Part shown: positions 12,597 through 26,889 of the stretch, one piece after another | Numbering within the stretch: the first letter of the stretch is position 1 | How the letters are laid out: each line of letters starts with the position of its first letter | NCBI GenBank assembly: GCA_949318235.1 | Contig: OX439127.1 | Span: 37,214,305-37,278,304 of the forward strand | DNA from: Ecdyonurus torrentis | Lineage: Eukaryota > Arthropoda > Insecta > Ephemeroptera > Heptageniidae | Reading direction: 5' to 3' | Length of the DNA: 64,000 nt | Notes under the pieces: model-generated | Told to the model about the DNA's origin: nothing | The model's database searches: none | Seen by the model: the letters and a program-made list of their open reading frames with translations, nothing else | Program-made: the position numbers and the translations under genes

Positions 12597-15535
12597 TTGA
12601 AAACGCCTGCTACATATGCCCTGACATATCCATATCATATTAATAAAGTACGAAGAAAGGCAATTTGAGTAAAGAAAGAAGAAAAAAGTATGATAAAATA
12701 TCAAAGTTTATCATCATGTATATGTCCGAGGAAAAGCTTGCATACATTATAAACAACAGTGTAATATTGCAAAGTATTTCTCGAAAGTCTGGTAGAGATA
12801 AATACGCAGGAAACCAAGTGCTACAATTTCAAAGGATTCATTTTCATATAATATTTCGTTCTTAATAATTTTGCTGAGCACCGGTAATACGAACTTGCTG
12901 ATATGATTGCATTGTGCTATATAATACGGCAGGATGCAAGTAGAATTTTTCATTGACGTCACTTTTAAGAATTACTTCATTAAAACCTCCCAATTTTTTA
13001 TTGTCTTTATTTTATTCATATAATATATCATATTCTTGCTAATGCTTTTGTCAATTGAGAGAAGACTGCGTGATGCCATATACAGCAAAGAAAAGTTTCA
13101 AAAAATATGTAATTAAATTAAATATCCATAAACAAATTAATTCTCCGTTTAAATTTTGGAAAAATATACAGGCGAACGGAACCAATCTAATGCTGACCAA
13201 CTATAATAGCTAACTTGTCATTTTATTATTGTGTTTTTTACATTATTACCAGTAAATACAATCAGTTCGTAATGGAAACTTACTTATACGTCAGTAACAT
13301 GACTTCGTATAACAAAGACATCTTGTGTTGCATAGTTTATGTGATGTGTATAATACATGTATGACGCGCGTATATTATATTATAATATTTTGAAGTGGAG
13401 AGAAAAGTTCATAGTTTTGGAGCTGCATTACAACAATTCTCTCTCTCCCTCTTTCTCTCTCCCAAAGTTAAACCTTTTCTTGACGTCACAAAGATGTAAA
13501 ATAATGATGTTGAATAAACATCCAAATGATGGGAAGGTTGTGATTGCTCCTACATTGTTATACTGCGCCATACTTGCCAATATATAAGAGATCAATTTAT
13601 TTGTTCAAAATAATATTTTTCAATATCGACAAATAATTTTCATTATACAAAACAAACATTAATTTTATTCCTTTTCTAAATTTTGATCGGTGTATAAAAG
13701 ATTTAAATGGAATTTAAAGAGCGTCATAACATCAAAGATTATATAATTTACAACAGATCAAATAAAAAAATTGAATTGTTTAGGCATTTTTATATATAAA
13801 GAATAGAAGACACGGCCCTGGCATTTTAAACCACAAGGGGTAAAGCACCAAACAATAGGACGAAGAAAACAAAAATAGTGTCCGTAATGCACGAAGTTAC
13901 CACGTGAACGTTGAGCACAAAAGCTCGTTGAATTTAAGTGATGAGTAAGTAAACCTTAGTAAGTCATATAATTATCAGTATGTACTATGTACCGGTTGGT
14001 AAATAAAAGACACAATCTTCCTCGCTTGTTCGAATTTCTCAAATGCGTCATATAAATGTTTTTTTTATATACTAAGAAATCATGAAACATATCTGCTAAA
14101 CAAAGTTATGGTTACATAATACAATTTATTATTATTATTTATGTACAACAGTTATTCCTCTGATATAAAAGTTCATATTTAAGTTAAGATACAAATTAAT
14201 TTCAAAACTGAAACGATCGCATTTTGCAATGATCTTAAGAGTTTATAATAAATAATGGATAAGATAACAAAAATGTATACATCAAAGTTTTAAGTCAATG
14301 AAATTCATTAATGGATTAAAATTTACATAGTTTTGCATTATATTTTACGCACAGTAACCACTTTTTTGTTATAGTATATTCCTCTCATTTTCCGTTGCCA
14401 TGGACGCATATTATTAAAACTTAATGCATTTTGAATGATCAAGAAAGTTTTCAAAGTTAACATAATGTTGCCTGGCTTGTCTTTTTTTTTTTTTTTTATT
14501 ATTATTATTATTTTTTTTTTTTCTTCTTCTTGCAGAGCTGGTGACAGCTACGTCACAGTGAAACGAGTGAAGCAAACAGTTCCCGTTCCTGCGGTTTTGC
14601 GCTACTTATCATAATGCTTGTCAATCTTTTAGCGGACACAGTTTAGTACTGTACTCCTTATTTTCTTTTTTATCAACCTAAATTAAAAAAAATAAAAAAT
14701 ATATATATCATGCAACTACATACATGTATATAGTCAGAAAAATTACGTTGATGCGACAAAATAATAAAACTAAAACAAAATCATTACATGTATACAAGTT
14801 TTAATTGAAAAATTCATATAATGATATGGAGACATGCCTGGAGAAAATGTCAAAATACTAAATGCGATAAGTTTCTTTTACATAATATTCTTGTAATTGA
14901 ACCTATAATACTTAGAAACGTTCAATAATAAAAATCGATTGTTTTCAATACCGGAAAATCGTGATTATGAAAAATTAGTAATGAGACCACGTAAACGGTA
15001 CTCTTGAAAAAAAATATATGAAGGTTTATGGTTCCAATATTCTTTTTCATTTTAAAAAAAGAGTAACTGATTTTATATAATTATGTATGTATAATTATAA
15101 TATATATATATATAATATCATGGTTATAGGTTATCAGTTATCATCACATAAACTGCAGAGATATTTTTGCAATTTAATGTGAAGTAACGACACGTAGAGA
15201 CATAACGCATTTATTTTTTACTTTTATAAGTGAAATGTTGCCTCAATTTAAAATAAAAGTGACTTTCTTGGCTTTCCAATGTTGAATATGAAAATGTTAT
15301 ATTATAAGACATAGGTTATACATATAAAAAATAATAATAATAACGAGATAAGTTTTATAAGCATGCAAATTAAGTAAACGATTTATCATAAATTATAATT
15401 ATGCGCGTAAATCAAGAAAAATTAATGAAGATAAAGGTCACACTGCGTTGTAAATAAATTGATATCACATGTAATTAAACATCTGCACTAAATTTTTATC
15501 TCGTTTTACAAAATTAAGTCGCAGACGTTTACAAT

Positions 15536-15578
<43 letters not shown>

Positions 15579-15808
15579 CATCTGTTCAATATCATTTCCT
15601 CAATTTAGAAAGAAATCAAAAGAAGAAGAAGAAGAAGGGGAAAAAATCAACCTAGCAAAGGAAGAAGAAAAAATAATGAAATAAAAATAATCAATATAAG
15701 CATTTTTCACCTAATCTTACAGTTCAATACAAATTTTTATAATGTACTTTATATAAAGGCTGAAAATAACTACCAGAAAAGAAAGATATCCAAAATATAA
15801 AACATGTT

Positions 15809-15845
<37 letters not shown>

Positions 15846-16350
15846 TAAATGAATGAATAAACAACTTAATTAAAGTCTTCTTGTATGCGACGTACATACA
15901 TGGTCAAAACAATACGTAATAATTTGAAATTAAGTAAAATTACTAAAATAATTAAAAAAAAAAAAAGGGTCTAGTCTAGAGATAATTATTCAACATCAAA
16001 GTAATAATTTGTTATTGAATACACAATTTAAATACACAAAATGAGTAAGATAGATGAAAGAAGAATAGAGTCTGATTTTCTTTGTATGAAAACATATCAC
16101 TAATTAATATCAAGTGGTTTGTAATTATATGTACCATATCAAATAACACATTTTCTTGCATTAGACAGAGCCGCGAAACTAATAATAATAACATTATAAC
16201 GTGATGATAGAGATTAATTATAGCTTATATCAATGAAGAGCTTGAGTATTTCTTCTATTTATTAAGTATGCTAATTATTTATATAAAGGATTTTTCAACA
16301 AGGAAAATCATCACGATGACGTCAATCTCAAGAGAGGAGGCAGGGAGCAT

Positions 16351-16405
<55 letters not shown>

Positions 16406-16753
16406 CATTGGCAACTTTATGTTTACGTATTGGAAACTAGAGCATTATATATTTTTTACTAAATAAATAAAAGTTTGTATGTGCATTCAATGCTAAAAAT
16501 AAAACAAAACAAAAAATTTGAAAGCATGAAAGCGATTAAAAATATTATTAAAATTTCTTGTTTGATCGCTTACGAATTTTAGAAATAATATAAAAAATGT
16601 ATGTGTAGAAAAAAAAATAGTAATATCGCTAAAGGTGCGTGATATAAGTAATTATTTTCGTTACAGCTAATTTTATATACTGTAGAAAAGAGAGAGAGAG
16701 AGAGAAGTAAAACGAAGCTAAATTTTAAAATTTTCAACAATATCCTTCTCCCC

Positions 16754-16785
<32 letters not shown>

Positions 16786-19700
16786 GTTCTTTTCTTTCTT
16801 TCTTATTCATTTGGCATTTTACCAATTCAACTGATAAGAAGCCGTTAATTATAAAGTTAAAGTTACAAATTGAGGTGATGTTCAAGACGCTTTTAGACAG
16901 GAAAGGGTAAAAATAATAAGACCCCCTCCCCCTCCCCTGTTTGTAGATGTAAGAAACAAAAATTGTGAACTTTTATGAAATAACTTAGTACTGAAAACGT
17001 GCTTTTATAATATTATCTTCTTCTATTTATTATACAACTTTTACACTCGTGAAGAAGCTGTTTATAAAAATGACGTCAGTGATGAATGCGGCACTGTGTT
17101 GACTTGTCCCTGACATCGCGGCAATACGAGACAACAAATCGAGCATTATGTGAACAACTTGCTTAAAGGCGTAGAACACCTTGAACAAAAAAGTTGCGTA
17201 ATATCCTAACAAACCTGAAAATCAACGTGGATTTGGCTGGAGTCATTGATTTCTAATTTATTTTCCATTCACAAAATGCCGCTGCCGGTCACTGACGTCA
17301 CAGCTCGCCCGGTTTACTTGCGAGTGGACCAGGCGAGCTGTGACGTCAGTGACCGGCAGCGGCATTTTGTGAATGGAAAATAAATTAGAAATCAATGACT
17401 CCAGCCAAATCCACGTTGATTTTCAGGTTTGTTAGGATATTACGCAACTTTTTTGTTCAAGGTGTTCTACGCCTTTAAATAGATAATAGCAGAGTATAAA
17501 TAATTACGAATCCCTTTTTCCAAAATATCAGTCAACATAACATGGTAAAACAATAAAAATTAAAAATTTAAAAAAAAAATATAATAATAATAAAAAAGGA
17601 AGCGGAAAAGGAAACAAAGAAAAGAAGATATTGTAATTTAACGCGCGTATAGTGAAAAATATTAAGAAAAACTAAATATGATTGGCAGGCAATTATTAGA
17701 AAATGACAATAAGATGAATATCAGTAATAGCACTAATTATTTTAACAGAGTAACTACTTATTCCAATGCTAATTTACTCAGCATCAGGCCCGTCACATAA
17801 ATAATAAGCCCACACATATAAATTACAAGGCTATTTTGCAGCGATCGAGTCATTCCGGCCCTGCTAGCCTTGTACTAATCGGGCATGATAAAAGGTACTA
17901 GCTACCATAAAAGGTTAAAAATAATGTTAATTTTGTTACATGCAAGAAATATTTTTGATGATAATAAAATAAAATGTTCTTGCTCTTTCTGTCAACTATC
18001 AGTATTTCGAATAACCTGTGCTTGTTTTACTGAATTACCCAAGATTTATGTTTTTTCACATAAAAAAATAAACATAAAAAAGTTGCGTAATTTTAAAACC
18101 ATCTCCCATCATTCCGAGCAAAAGATCTCTCTCTCTCTCTCTCTCTCTCTCTTATACATTTTTCCCTGAAATCTTTGTTTTCTGTTCACCCAAGGACCTA
18201 GAACTACATTATCCAATCACCAATTCATTAGACCTACGCCAATAATAATAAAAAAAAATGCAAATAAAATTTTTGTAAATTTGAATGAATATATAGATGT
18301 GAATATGATTTTTCTTCCTTCTAAAATTTCAGTAACATTATTACCATTATATGCATTCAAGAATTAAATAACTTAAAAATTCCATATTATTTTGAACGGA
18401 ATAAATTTTACAAATACCAATTCATAAAACAAAAAAATCAAACTTTCTCAGGTACTAAAAACGAGAAATTAGAGCATCACCGTCACGCTGCTGCAATCAG
18501 CATTGATGTTTTCTATTGTACGCAGCAACGGAACAAGGAAAGTGCATCTTCAATAACATTACCGTACTTCTTCAGAGCATTATATTCGCGATGCCAATAA
18601 TTGAATGTGCAATAACGTAACTTTGATACTGTAATTAATTTTCCGATTGCGAGGGCATGAAATACAATTGAACACAATTTAAGATTTTTATATGGTTCTT
18701 GTCAAGTTTTCATTTAATACTGTGTATACAGTACATTATAAGGATTAATTTATTTCCTTTAACCTTTGAATTATTATTATGTATCATTTTTTTAAGTAAT
18801 TTATTAAATGAGTATTAAAAACCGTATTTTTTAAGTTTGCAAGTTGTAAATGTTTTTTTAACTACATTTTACTATGTGTAAAAGCATATAAATTGAAGCT
18901 GTATAATATTTTAATAATAACAATAAATAAATTGGTTCACAGTTATGTATATGTGCAGGAACCAAAACTAATAATAAATTGATATTAAATATGCAAGACT
19001 GATTGATTGGATCTCATTATCTTAATTCTAAACTCTGTTAGTCAGTACTACACCGAATTGATTCAATTCTAATTATTTCAAAGCGATATTCAGCAGCGTT
19101 TGATAACCGGAAGAAATAAATGAAGAATATTTTGTTTCTACAGTAAAACGAACTGTTGATTAAAAGAAGGCTTTCACTATGCAAAAGCACTAAATACAGT
19201 ATAAAATCTTAAAACAGTATATTATTATCGCTATGCGTGTGTGTGTGTGTCAAAGAGTGTATACGCAAGCTGCAAGAAAAAGTGGAACATTAATGTTGCT
19301 TGCCATGTATTTTGCGGCCCATACTTTCATTTATTTCATCGGCTAGCTAAGTAGGGCCTTGGTTTGGAGGGACAGTGAGAACGCAACTTTGAAAGCGATT
19401 CCACACTTTTTTAATATTAACGATTACTGGGGCGCAATGAGAAATTACAATAATGATAACAATGACACATTCTTGTAGTGGCCTTTTTCGATCACTATGG
19501 TACGTTAAATTAATAACAGTAAGATGACAAGTACAAATTTGTGGCCCACATGACCTGTTGAGCATTGGTGAAGAATATTATAATTTTACTCATTTTATTG
19601 TTATTATTATTTTAATTTTTAGCATAGCAACACAATTTTTAGATATGGCATCCCTTTGTAATTCCATTACTGATATGAGAGTAATATTTATTCTATTATG

Positions 19701-19886
19701 TTATACTAAGAAGCAAAAAATTTAATGAATTTTAATATTAATAACATACAGTATATCGTATACGTAAAAGGAAAATCAATGCAGCGACTAAACTGACATT
19801 GAGAACATAATATACATGCAATGAGTTTTAGCTACTATAGCTTATTTCTATAAAGGTATATTACTATACTACGAATATTATTATTA

Positions 19887-19964
<78 letters not shown>

Positions 19965-20927
19965 CAGCTGCTGGAGACCTACTTTCCACATGCTTGATTA
20001 TGGCGCTTTCTACGTCATAACTTTTTATTTATTAAAATAATACTGACAAACCAAGTTATCTAATCGATAAAATAGTTCACATAATTAAATATTTAATGAA
20101 TGCAATAGCTATCTATCTATAAATATTACAGAATTTATATTTTTTTGATCAGATAAACAAAAAGCCCTTTTAAAAACATGCATAAAATGTTTTTGAACAG
20201 CTGATATAACGAGTCCGTCAGATGCAAAGCAAAAGCAGAGACTATTGACTTTTGCTTTTATGTCAACTTTATATCTAGAAAGCAAAATATAGTTTTTATT
20301 TTTATGAAAAATTCAATACATTAGCTTTTGCATCTGGCAATCTTTAGCAAATATGCAAGCTTGGAAGGTAATGGAAAAATGTAAAACATAATGCAGCAAC
20401 AAAACATATTTGATACACACACATCATACATAGTTTATATCCTTTAACCGTAAGTTATTGTTCTAAAATCTAATGTCATTTTAAAAGTGAAGTATTATAC
20501 ATACATACAGGTAGATTATTTATAAAATATCACTCGGTTATAAATCATTAACATGTAAACGTAGTGTACAGCCCTTCTGATAAAACTGTGAGTACTGTGA
20601 CAATATTTTGATTAAAAAATTACATATGTATGTACATACGTATCATACTACGCCAACAAAACAGTCTCGCAACACCTGATGCTTCTTTTATTTACTCATT
20701 ACATAACATTCTGGAAATGACGTGTATTTAAGCAAGATTATGAAGCAAAACAGGATCAAAATATTACTAAAAAATCACAGCAACATTGTAAGGTAAACTT
20801 CATGATAGAAAATTTGTTATGAAATGAACACCTATGTATGTATGTATGTGATAGTATGTATGATGTGTTCGACTTGCTTTCTACGCCTTACCTTTGGTTT
20901 GTAGAACCATTTTCTTAGAGAATCCAT
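1024..20927 (-). CDS. Lst2: Lateral signaling target protein 2 homolog (ZFYVE28 family), complete, 11 coding exons
   Basis: Joining 20892-20927, 8606-8752, 8272-8403, 7865-8157, 7593-7764, 6324-7417, 4772-4879, 4554-4670, 1641-1852, 1266-1471 and 1024-1173 on the minus strand gives 2667 nt in one frame (888 residues plus stop), with GT-AG at every junction. Residues 1-300 are the conserved Lst-2 N-terminal region ([70 protein letters not shown]). Residues about 300-660 are Ser/Asp/Glu/Pro-rich and low complexity. [13 protein letters not shown] and [19 protein letters not shown] precede a C-terminal FYVE domain (about 809-870) with the WxxD motif (W809, D812), RRRHHCR (829-835) and eight zinc-ligand cysteines. 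Family knowledge: the protein binds PI3P on early endosomes and dampens EGFR signalling by promoting receptor degradation; in human, monoubiquitination of Lys87 blocks this. The equivalent Lys86 is present. Intron sizes are very uneven, the first being about 12.1 kb. Identity is near certain; the splice model awaits transcript evidence. Confidence 0.95.
1266..1471 (-). CDS. Lst2: Lst-2 coding exon 10 (first half of FYVE finger)
   Basis: Sixty-eight codons ending in the N-terminal half of the FYVE domain: the WVPD motif, the first CxxC pair, RRRHHCR and HCGK. Acceptor GCTTCAG, donor GTAAAG, phase 0 out. Confidence 0.93.
1641..1852 (-). CDS. Lst2: Lst-2 coding exon 9
   Basis: Encodes [20 protein letters not shown] and [16 protein letters not shown], a strongly conserved block upstream of the FYVE domain, then an acidic linker. 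Acceptor GTGTAG, donor GTAATT, phase 1 out. Confidence 0.92.
2339..4039. mobile_element. Foldback-type DNA transposon (1.7 kb) with tandem-repeat inverted ends
   Basis: The left end (2339-2480) and right end (3895-4039) are inverted copies. The outer tip reads ATATCGT-T/C-GTGGTTC-A/C-GC, then TATATTGTCCGATGTCCA. Each arm contains four copies of a unit of about 33 bp (TGTCCGATGTCCA, then TTGGTTCAAAGTTTACTAA) in opposite orientation on the two sides. The interior (2480-3890) is A+T-rich with no ORF that looks coding, so this copy is non-autonomous. It sits inside the Lst-2 intron between exons 8 and 9. The architecture resembles Foldback elements or other transposons with subterminal repeats; the superfamily is undetermined. 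Confidence 0.8.
4554..4670 (-). CDS. Lst2: Lst-2 coding exon 8
   Basis: Encodes [18 protein letters not shown], then [20 protein letters not shown]. The [16 protein letters not shown] block is a family landmark. Acceptor TTTTGCAG, donor GTAGAA, and a split Arg codon shared with exon 9. Confidence 0.9.
4772..4879 (-). CDS. Lst2: Lst-2 coding exon 7
   Basis: Thirty-five full codons plus split codons at both ends: [17 protein letters not shown] then Ser/Cys-rich [18 protein letters not shown]. The acceptor GTGTGGCAG and the phase (completing AAG from exon 6) decide the boundaries. The donor is GTGAAT. Confidence 0.82.
5205..5590. mobile_element. Foldback MITE (about 385 bp) in Lst-2 intron
   Basis: The left arm (from TTTGAAAGAAAAGGATAGGA) and right arm (ending TCCTATTTCTTGTTTCAAA) are inverted copies. 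Further inside, CACAGATACAAAAACTAACA pairs with TGTTAATTTTTTGTATCTGTG, and GGAGTGTGTTATGCCTTCAT pairs with ATGAAGGTATAACACACTCC. The arms pair almost throughout, leaving a short loop near 5385-5410. There is no coding capacity. It lies in the intron between Lst-2 exons 6 and 7. Confidence 0.85.
5778..6050. mobile_element. MITE family B, copy 1, in Lst-2 intron
   Basis: The right end (AGTGAACTGTTATAGTCATG, then ATTGAGAACTTATTATGGGC) is an inverted copy of the left end (GCCTAAATAAAATCTTGAAC through GAACAGCTCATTTTACATGG). Both ends match the arms of the element at 39868-40263, including CATGGCAC and GAGATCTT. It is non-coding. Confidence 0.7.
6324..7417 (-). CDS. Lst2: Lst-2 coding exon 6 (large central low-complexity exon)
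   Basis: This 1094-bp exon starts after a TTTTTCTAG acceptor with [19 protein letters not shown], still conserved in the family. It then runs into a long Ser/Glu/Asp/Gln/Pro-rich region that diverges between species. Notable are an acidic stretch, the DSGIAS motif (6752-6769, residues 477-482) and a basic segment near the end ([18 protein letters not shown]). It ends in phase 2 at GTAAGT. An in-frame stop follows immediately if the donor is ignored, so the splice is needed to reach the FYVE domain. Confidence 0.92.
7593..7764 (-). CDS. Lst2: Lst-2 coding exon 5
   Basis: Encodes [20 protein letters not shown] through [10 protein letters not shown]. The acceptor TTTGTACAG completes the split Arg codon, and the exon ends in phase 0 at GTAG. 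It contains the conserved [12 protein letters not shown] core. Confidence 0.92.
7865..8157 (-). CDS. Lst2: Lst-2 coding exon 4
   Basis: Begins [20 protein letters not shown] and includes [16 protein letters not shown]. It ends with two bases of an Arg codon (phase 2) at donor GTAT; the first base of exon 5 completes the codon. Confidence 0.92.
8272..8403 (-). CDS. Lst2: Lst-2 coding exon 3 (carries the conserved ubiquitination-site lysine)
   Basis: Forty-four codons from [12 protein letters not shown] to AGQLWFGAE, phase 0 at both ends, donor GTAAAG. The VKFPDD segment places Lys86 at the position of human Lys87, the reported monoubiquitination site. Confidence 0.93.
8606..8752 (-). CDS. Lst2: Lst-2 coding exon 2
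   Basis: Forty-nine codons from [18 protein letters not shown] to HLRQCQDK, phase 0 at both ends, with acceptor TTGTTACAG and donor GTATG. It carries the most conserved N-terminal block of the family ([20 protein letters not shown]). Confidence 0.93.
11860..11911. repeat. (TA)n microsatellite
   Basis: About 26 uninterrupted TA units in Lst-2 intron 1. Confidence 0.95.
12541..12593. repeat. (CT)n microsatellite
   Basis: About 26 uninterrupted CT units in Lst-2 intron 1. Confidence 0.95.
15539..15574. repeat. (CT)n microsatellite
   Basis: About 18 CT units in Lst-2 intron 1. Confidence 0.95.
16352..16403. repeat. (GA)n microsatellite
   Basis: About 25 GA units in Lst-2 intron 1. Confidence 0.95.
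17167..17474. mobile_element. Palindromic MITE, family A, copy 2, complete, TTAA-flanked
   Basis: This is a near-perfect palindrome of about 308 bp. The left tip AGGCGTAGAACACCTTGAAC is repeated inverted at the right tip, and the arms stay complementary to a small centre near 17320. TTAA occurs directly outside each tip (17163-17166 and 17475-17478), fitting a TTAA target duplication as in piggyBac-type transposition. Because the sequence is palindromic, the flanking TTAA could also be part of the inverted repeat. Each arm carries TGACGTCA, the CRE octamer. It is non-coding and lies in Lst-2 intron 1. Confidence 0.88.
19892..19961. repeat. (TA)n microsatellite
   Basis: About 35 TA units near the upstream part of Lst-2 intron 1. 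Confidence 0.95.
20892..20927 (-). CDS. Lst2: Lst-2 coding exon 1 (12 residues, start codon)
   Basis: This tiny exon encodes [12 protein letters not shown], then a GTAAGG donor. The RKWxYKPK motif matches the N terminus of ZFYVE28/Lst-2 proteins. It ends in phase 0, matching exon 2. An in-frame stop at 20979-20981 with no intervening ATG supports this start. A pyrimidine-rich stretch ending in CAG just upstream on the minus strand (around 20987-21000) could be the acceptor of a further 5' UTR intron. The exon is too short to find by ORF calling; it was identified from the motif and the phase. Confidence 0.9.
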
Positions 20928-21119
20928 TGCTCCAGCTTGAGCTCCAGTAAATGATAATATTCTTTTACTGGTACAAATTTATTTCACTGGGAATAAACAC
21001 AAAAAAGTCATCCTTCTCATTAACACTTTTACTCACAGCCTTCTTTCATACTGCTTTCATATGACTCACTCCGAATCTGAAATGATATTGAAGTCGGAAT
21101 ACGGAATAAAGTGTAGTAA

Positions 21120-21270
21120 ATTGCATTGCATGCTTGACGTAACACTGCGCAGTTCAAAAAAGTTGAAGTTTGTATCTCTTCTTCTGCGCATCAACATACG
21201 TGCTACATTTAAATACAAAGTTAAATGAGTGCAACGGACCTCGGCGCAAGCGTAAACTTTTTAAAGAAAA
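21120..21270 (-). promoter_or_regulatory. Candidate Lst-2 promoter region
   Basis: About 200-350 bases upstream of the Lst-2 start codon is a stretch of higher sequence complexity and G+C than its surroundings. It contains two TGCGCA cores (ACTGCGCAGTT near 21145 and CTGCGCATC near 21185) of the NRF-1 half-site type, and CGGCGCAAGCG near 21243. There is no TATA box on the minus strand here. A second candidate is 21680-21760, with ACAGGAAGTG (an ETS-type motif) and CACGTG on the minus strand. The assignment is inference from position and motifs. Confidence 0.3.
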
Positions 21271-24440
<3,170 letters not shown>

Positions 24441-24455
24441 CCGAACTGAGTTGGG

Positions 24456-24462
24456 TATAAAT
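24456..24462 (+). promoter_or_regulatory. TATA box of the corazonin gene
   Basis: GGGTATAAATTC stands in a locally G+C-rich context (24360-24450), unlike the surrounding A+T-rich DNA. Transcription would be expected to start about 30 bases downstream, around 24484-24490 (CAGCACATT). A strong splice donor (GGCAAG|GTAAGAA) follows at 24540/24541, as expected for a short first exon. Assignment to corazonin is inferred from orientation and from the next acceptor being the corazonin exon. Confidence 0.65.
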
Positions 24463-24484
24463 TCTCCAGCATCCTGTATACCAG

Positions 24485-24540
24485 CACATTATCTGAGAGG
24501 AACATCGAACAAGAAGAAATCCTGCTACCTTTCAGGCAAG
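24485..24540 (+). other. Crz: Inferred non-coding first exon of corazonin (5' UTR)
   Basis: A short exon of about 55 bases lies between the predicted start site and the GTAAGAA donor at 24541. It contains no ATG. It would join the acceptor TTTGCTACAG ending at 27928, giving a 5' UTR of about 85 bases before the start codon. A non-coding first exon is common in arthropod neuropeptide genes. The transcript start is estimated from TATA spacing only. Confidence 0.55.
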
Positions 24541-26845
24541 GTAAGAATTCGTGTTGTATTAATTTTTTACTTAAATGAAAGCCTTATTATTATAGATTGT
24601 CAATTTGAAGAACATGACAACTTCTATATAGTTATAATATTTTAATTATCTCTATAATATTAGAAAATAGTGAGATCTCGCATTATGCAGTTTATGTGGT
24701 AACAATAAGCGTTACAGTGAGTGTATTAAACTTTTGTCATTAAAGTCATATTATTATACATAATAATATAGTAATAATTAAAACTGTAAGTACAAATGTA
24801 AATTTATGAAAATACAGCAATAATATTTGCAAATAATTGTCTCTATAGTCATGGCGTAGATTGATAGATCAATTTTATAATTTATTTATATTTTAGTTGA
24901 AAAAGAATCCTGCACAAATTAATTTTTTGTTTAATAAATTTAATTGTTAGGAAATTTTATTTAAAAAATAATAATAAAAAAGTATTTTTCAAAGAAAAAT
25001 TCTTTAATATTCTTTGTTATATTGGATTATGCTATAATAGTTAATATAATTATTAGTATTAATTTTGTAGTAACATAAATATTCTCATTTATTGTTAAAT
25101 AACTTTCATGTGTCATTTAGTGATTATAAACTTATGTTTATAATCAAACTGTTCTTGAAAAAAATATAGATATAGACAAGACATTACTCATCTAAGTATT
25201 CAAATAAAGAACAAACAAGCTGTACATAAAAATTTTAATAACGCAAATTAAATACAGCTGCATTGTTTCATTACAAGAAAGACAAATGCAAAGATTTCCA
25301 AATACAATGCATTAATATTAATAAAGTTAAAACTCATGCATATATCGTTCAAATAAATTATTAGTGTTTATTAAAGTTTAGTTGCTTTTGGATCAGGCAG
25401 ATAAAATCGGCTAAGAGCTGCTGCGATTATAGAAGTAAAATTTTAGTTCCTCATGCAAATAAAGTCATCAATCCTTAATTTTCTGCACATTGAATAACTT
25501 GGTTCGTAAAAAAATTGTTTTAAATCACGTGACGTCTAAAAACAAAGTTCAATCTAAAAAATAAACCAAAATTCGCATGCACGAAGAAATGGCATCAAAC
25601 TATAGTTTGGAACCTATATACCGAAGAATAAAATATTACTCTTTTTTTTTATCATATCAAGTATAATGTATTTTTTAAATGCTTTCCCATATATTATTAT
25701 TCCCCATATAATTATATTATATTATATTACTAGGATATATATGATATATGATTCAATTCAGAAGTTTTTGATTTTAATTCTTATTGTAAAGAAATAAAAT
25801 AAACAAATTAACCTATATGCATTGTTTTAAATGTCATTATGAAAGTTATAAGTGTTTGAAAATATTACAAATTAATTTTCCATTTTGAGTCAATCGCGTA
25901 TTATTATCCTATATATCCTATTAACGTCGGTTGATGATTGTATTGTAATCATGAAATAAACAGCTCATATCCACACAGGTTTGTTGCTTTGACTACGAAT
26001 ATTAGTGAGCTGCCACAAACGTGTACTTCCTTACTTTGTTCAGTTCGTTCTCTCGCACAATCAGTACTGTCTACCTCGATGCAGCGGTGGCGGCCGGTAC
26101 AGCACAATGTAGTGTTCAGCGGTTTATTTTTTTTTATTTTTTTTTTTACCAATTTGTCTAGCTTATATAACTAATAAGATTTAAGTGCAGCAGATGCAGT
26201 TGCAGTACGTGTCAAGTAAAAATTCAATTGCGATTTTTTTTTATATATATTTAATTTTATTTTCGCCACAAAGATATATTATATATTATATTGTTATATT
26301 ATATTATTATTATTTATATTATTATTATATTATTATATTATATATATATATTATATTTATATTTAATTCGCGTGGTTAATTGACTGAACGAACAGCGTCC
26401 ACTCTCTCTAAAATGTGGGAAATTTGCTAGTTACTGCCCCTATAATAGCTTTACGTAAATTAAATTGAATAACTGAATTGTGGGTGGAAATTTTTACATC
26501 ATAAAGCGAGAGCTACTCAGATTTACCTTAACTACAGAGTTTTTACAAAACAATTTGAAAAGGAAAAGTTAAAAGTCAAAATGATATTCAGCACCTCGAT
26601 GTTGCAACTGCGATGACCATTCAACATGAATTTAGGACACTAATACATAATTTACTTAATACAAAATATTACGATCAATTACAGGCCTATTTATTTACTG
26701 AAAATTTGTTATTTACATCATGATTATTTTTTCACTAATTTTTTTGCAAATTTTTATTCATATAAAAATAAATTTTATTGGTTTTTTAGTATTTCAAATT
26801 TATTATTGTCTTACAAATATTAAAAATTGAGATTTATATAAATCA

Positions 26846-26889
<44 letters not shown>

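Larger units (their letters stand above)
8753..20891. other. Lst-2 intron 1 (about 12.1 kb), no coding exon seen
   Basis: This stretch separates the 12-residue first coding exon from exon 2. I see no conserved protein segment in it. It holds poly-T/T-rich runs (9120-9190, 10260-10285), an AT tract at 11860-11911, CT/GA tracts (12541-12593, 15539-15574, 16352-16403, 18125-18150), a poly-A run at about 15811-15841, an AT tract at 19892-19961, the palindromic MITE at 17167-17474 and a small inverted repeat at 20216-20340. Confidence 0.8.
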
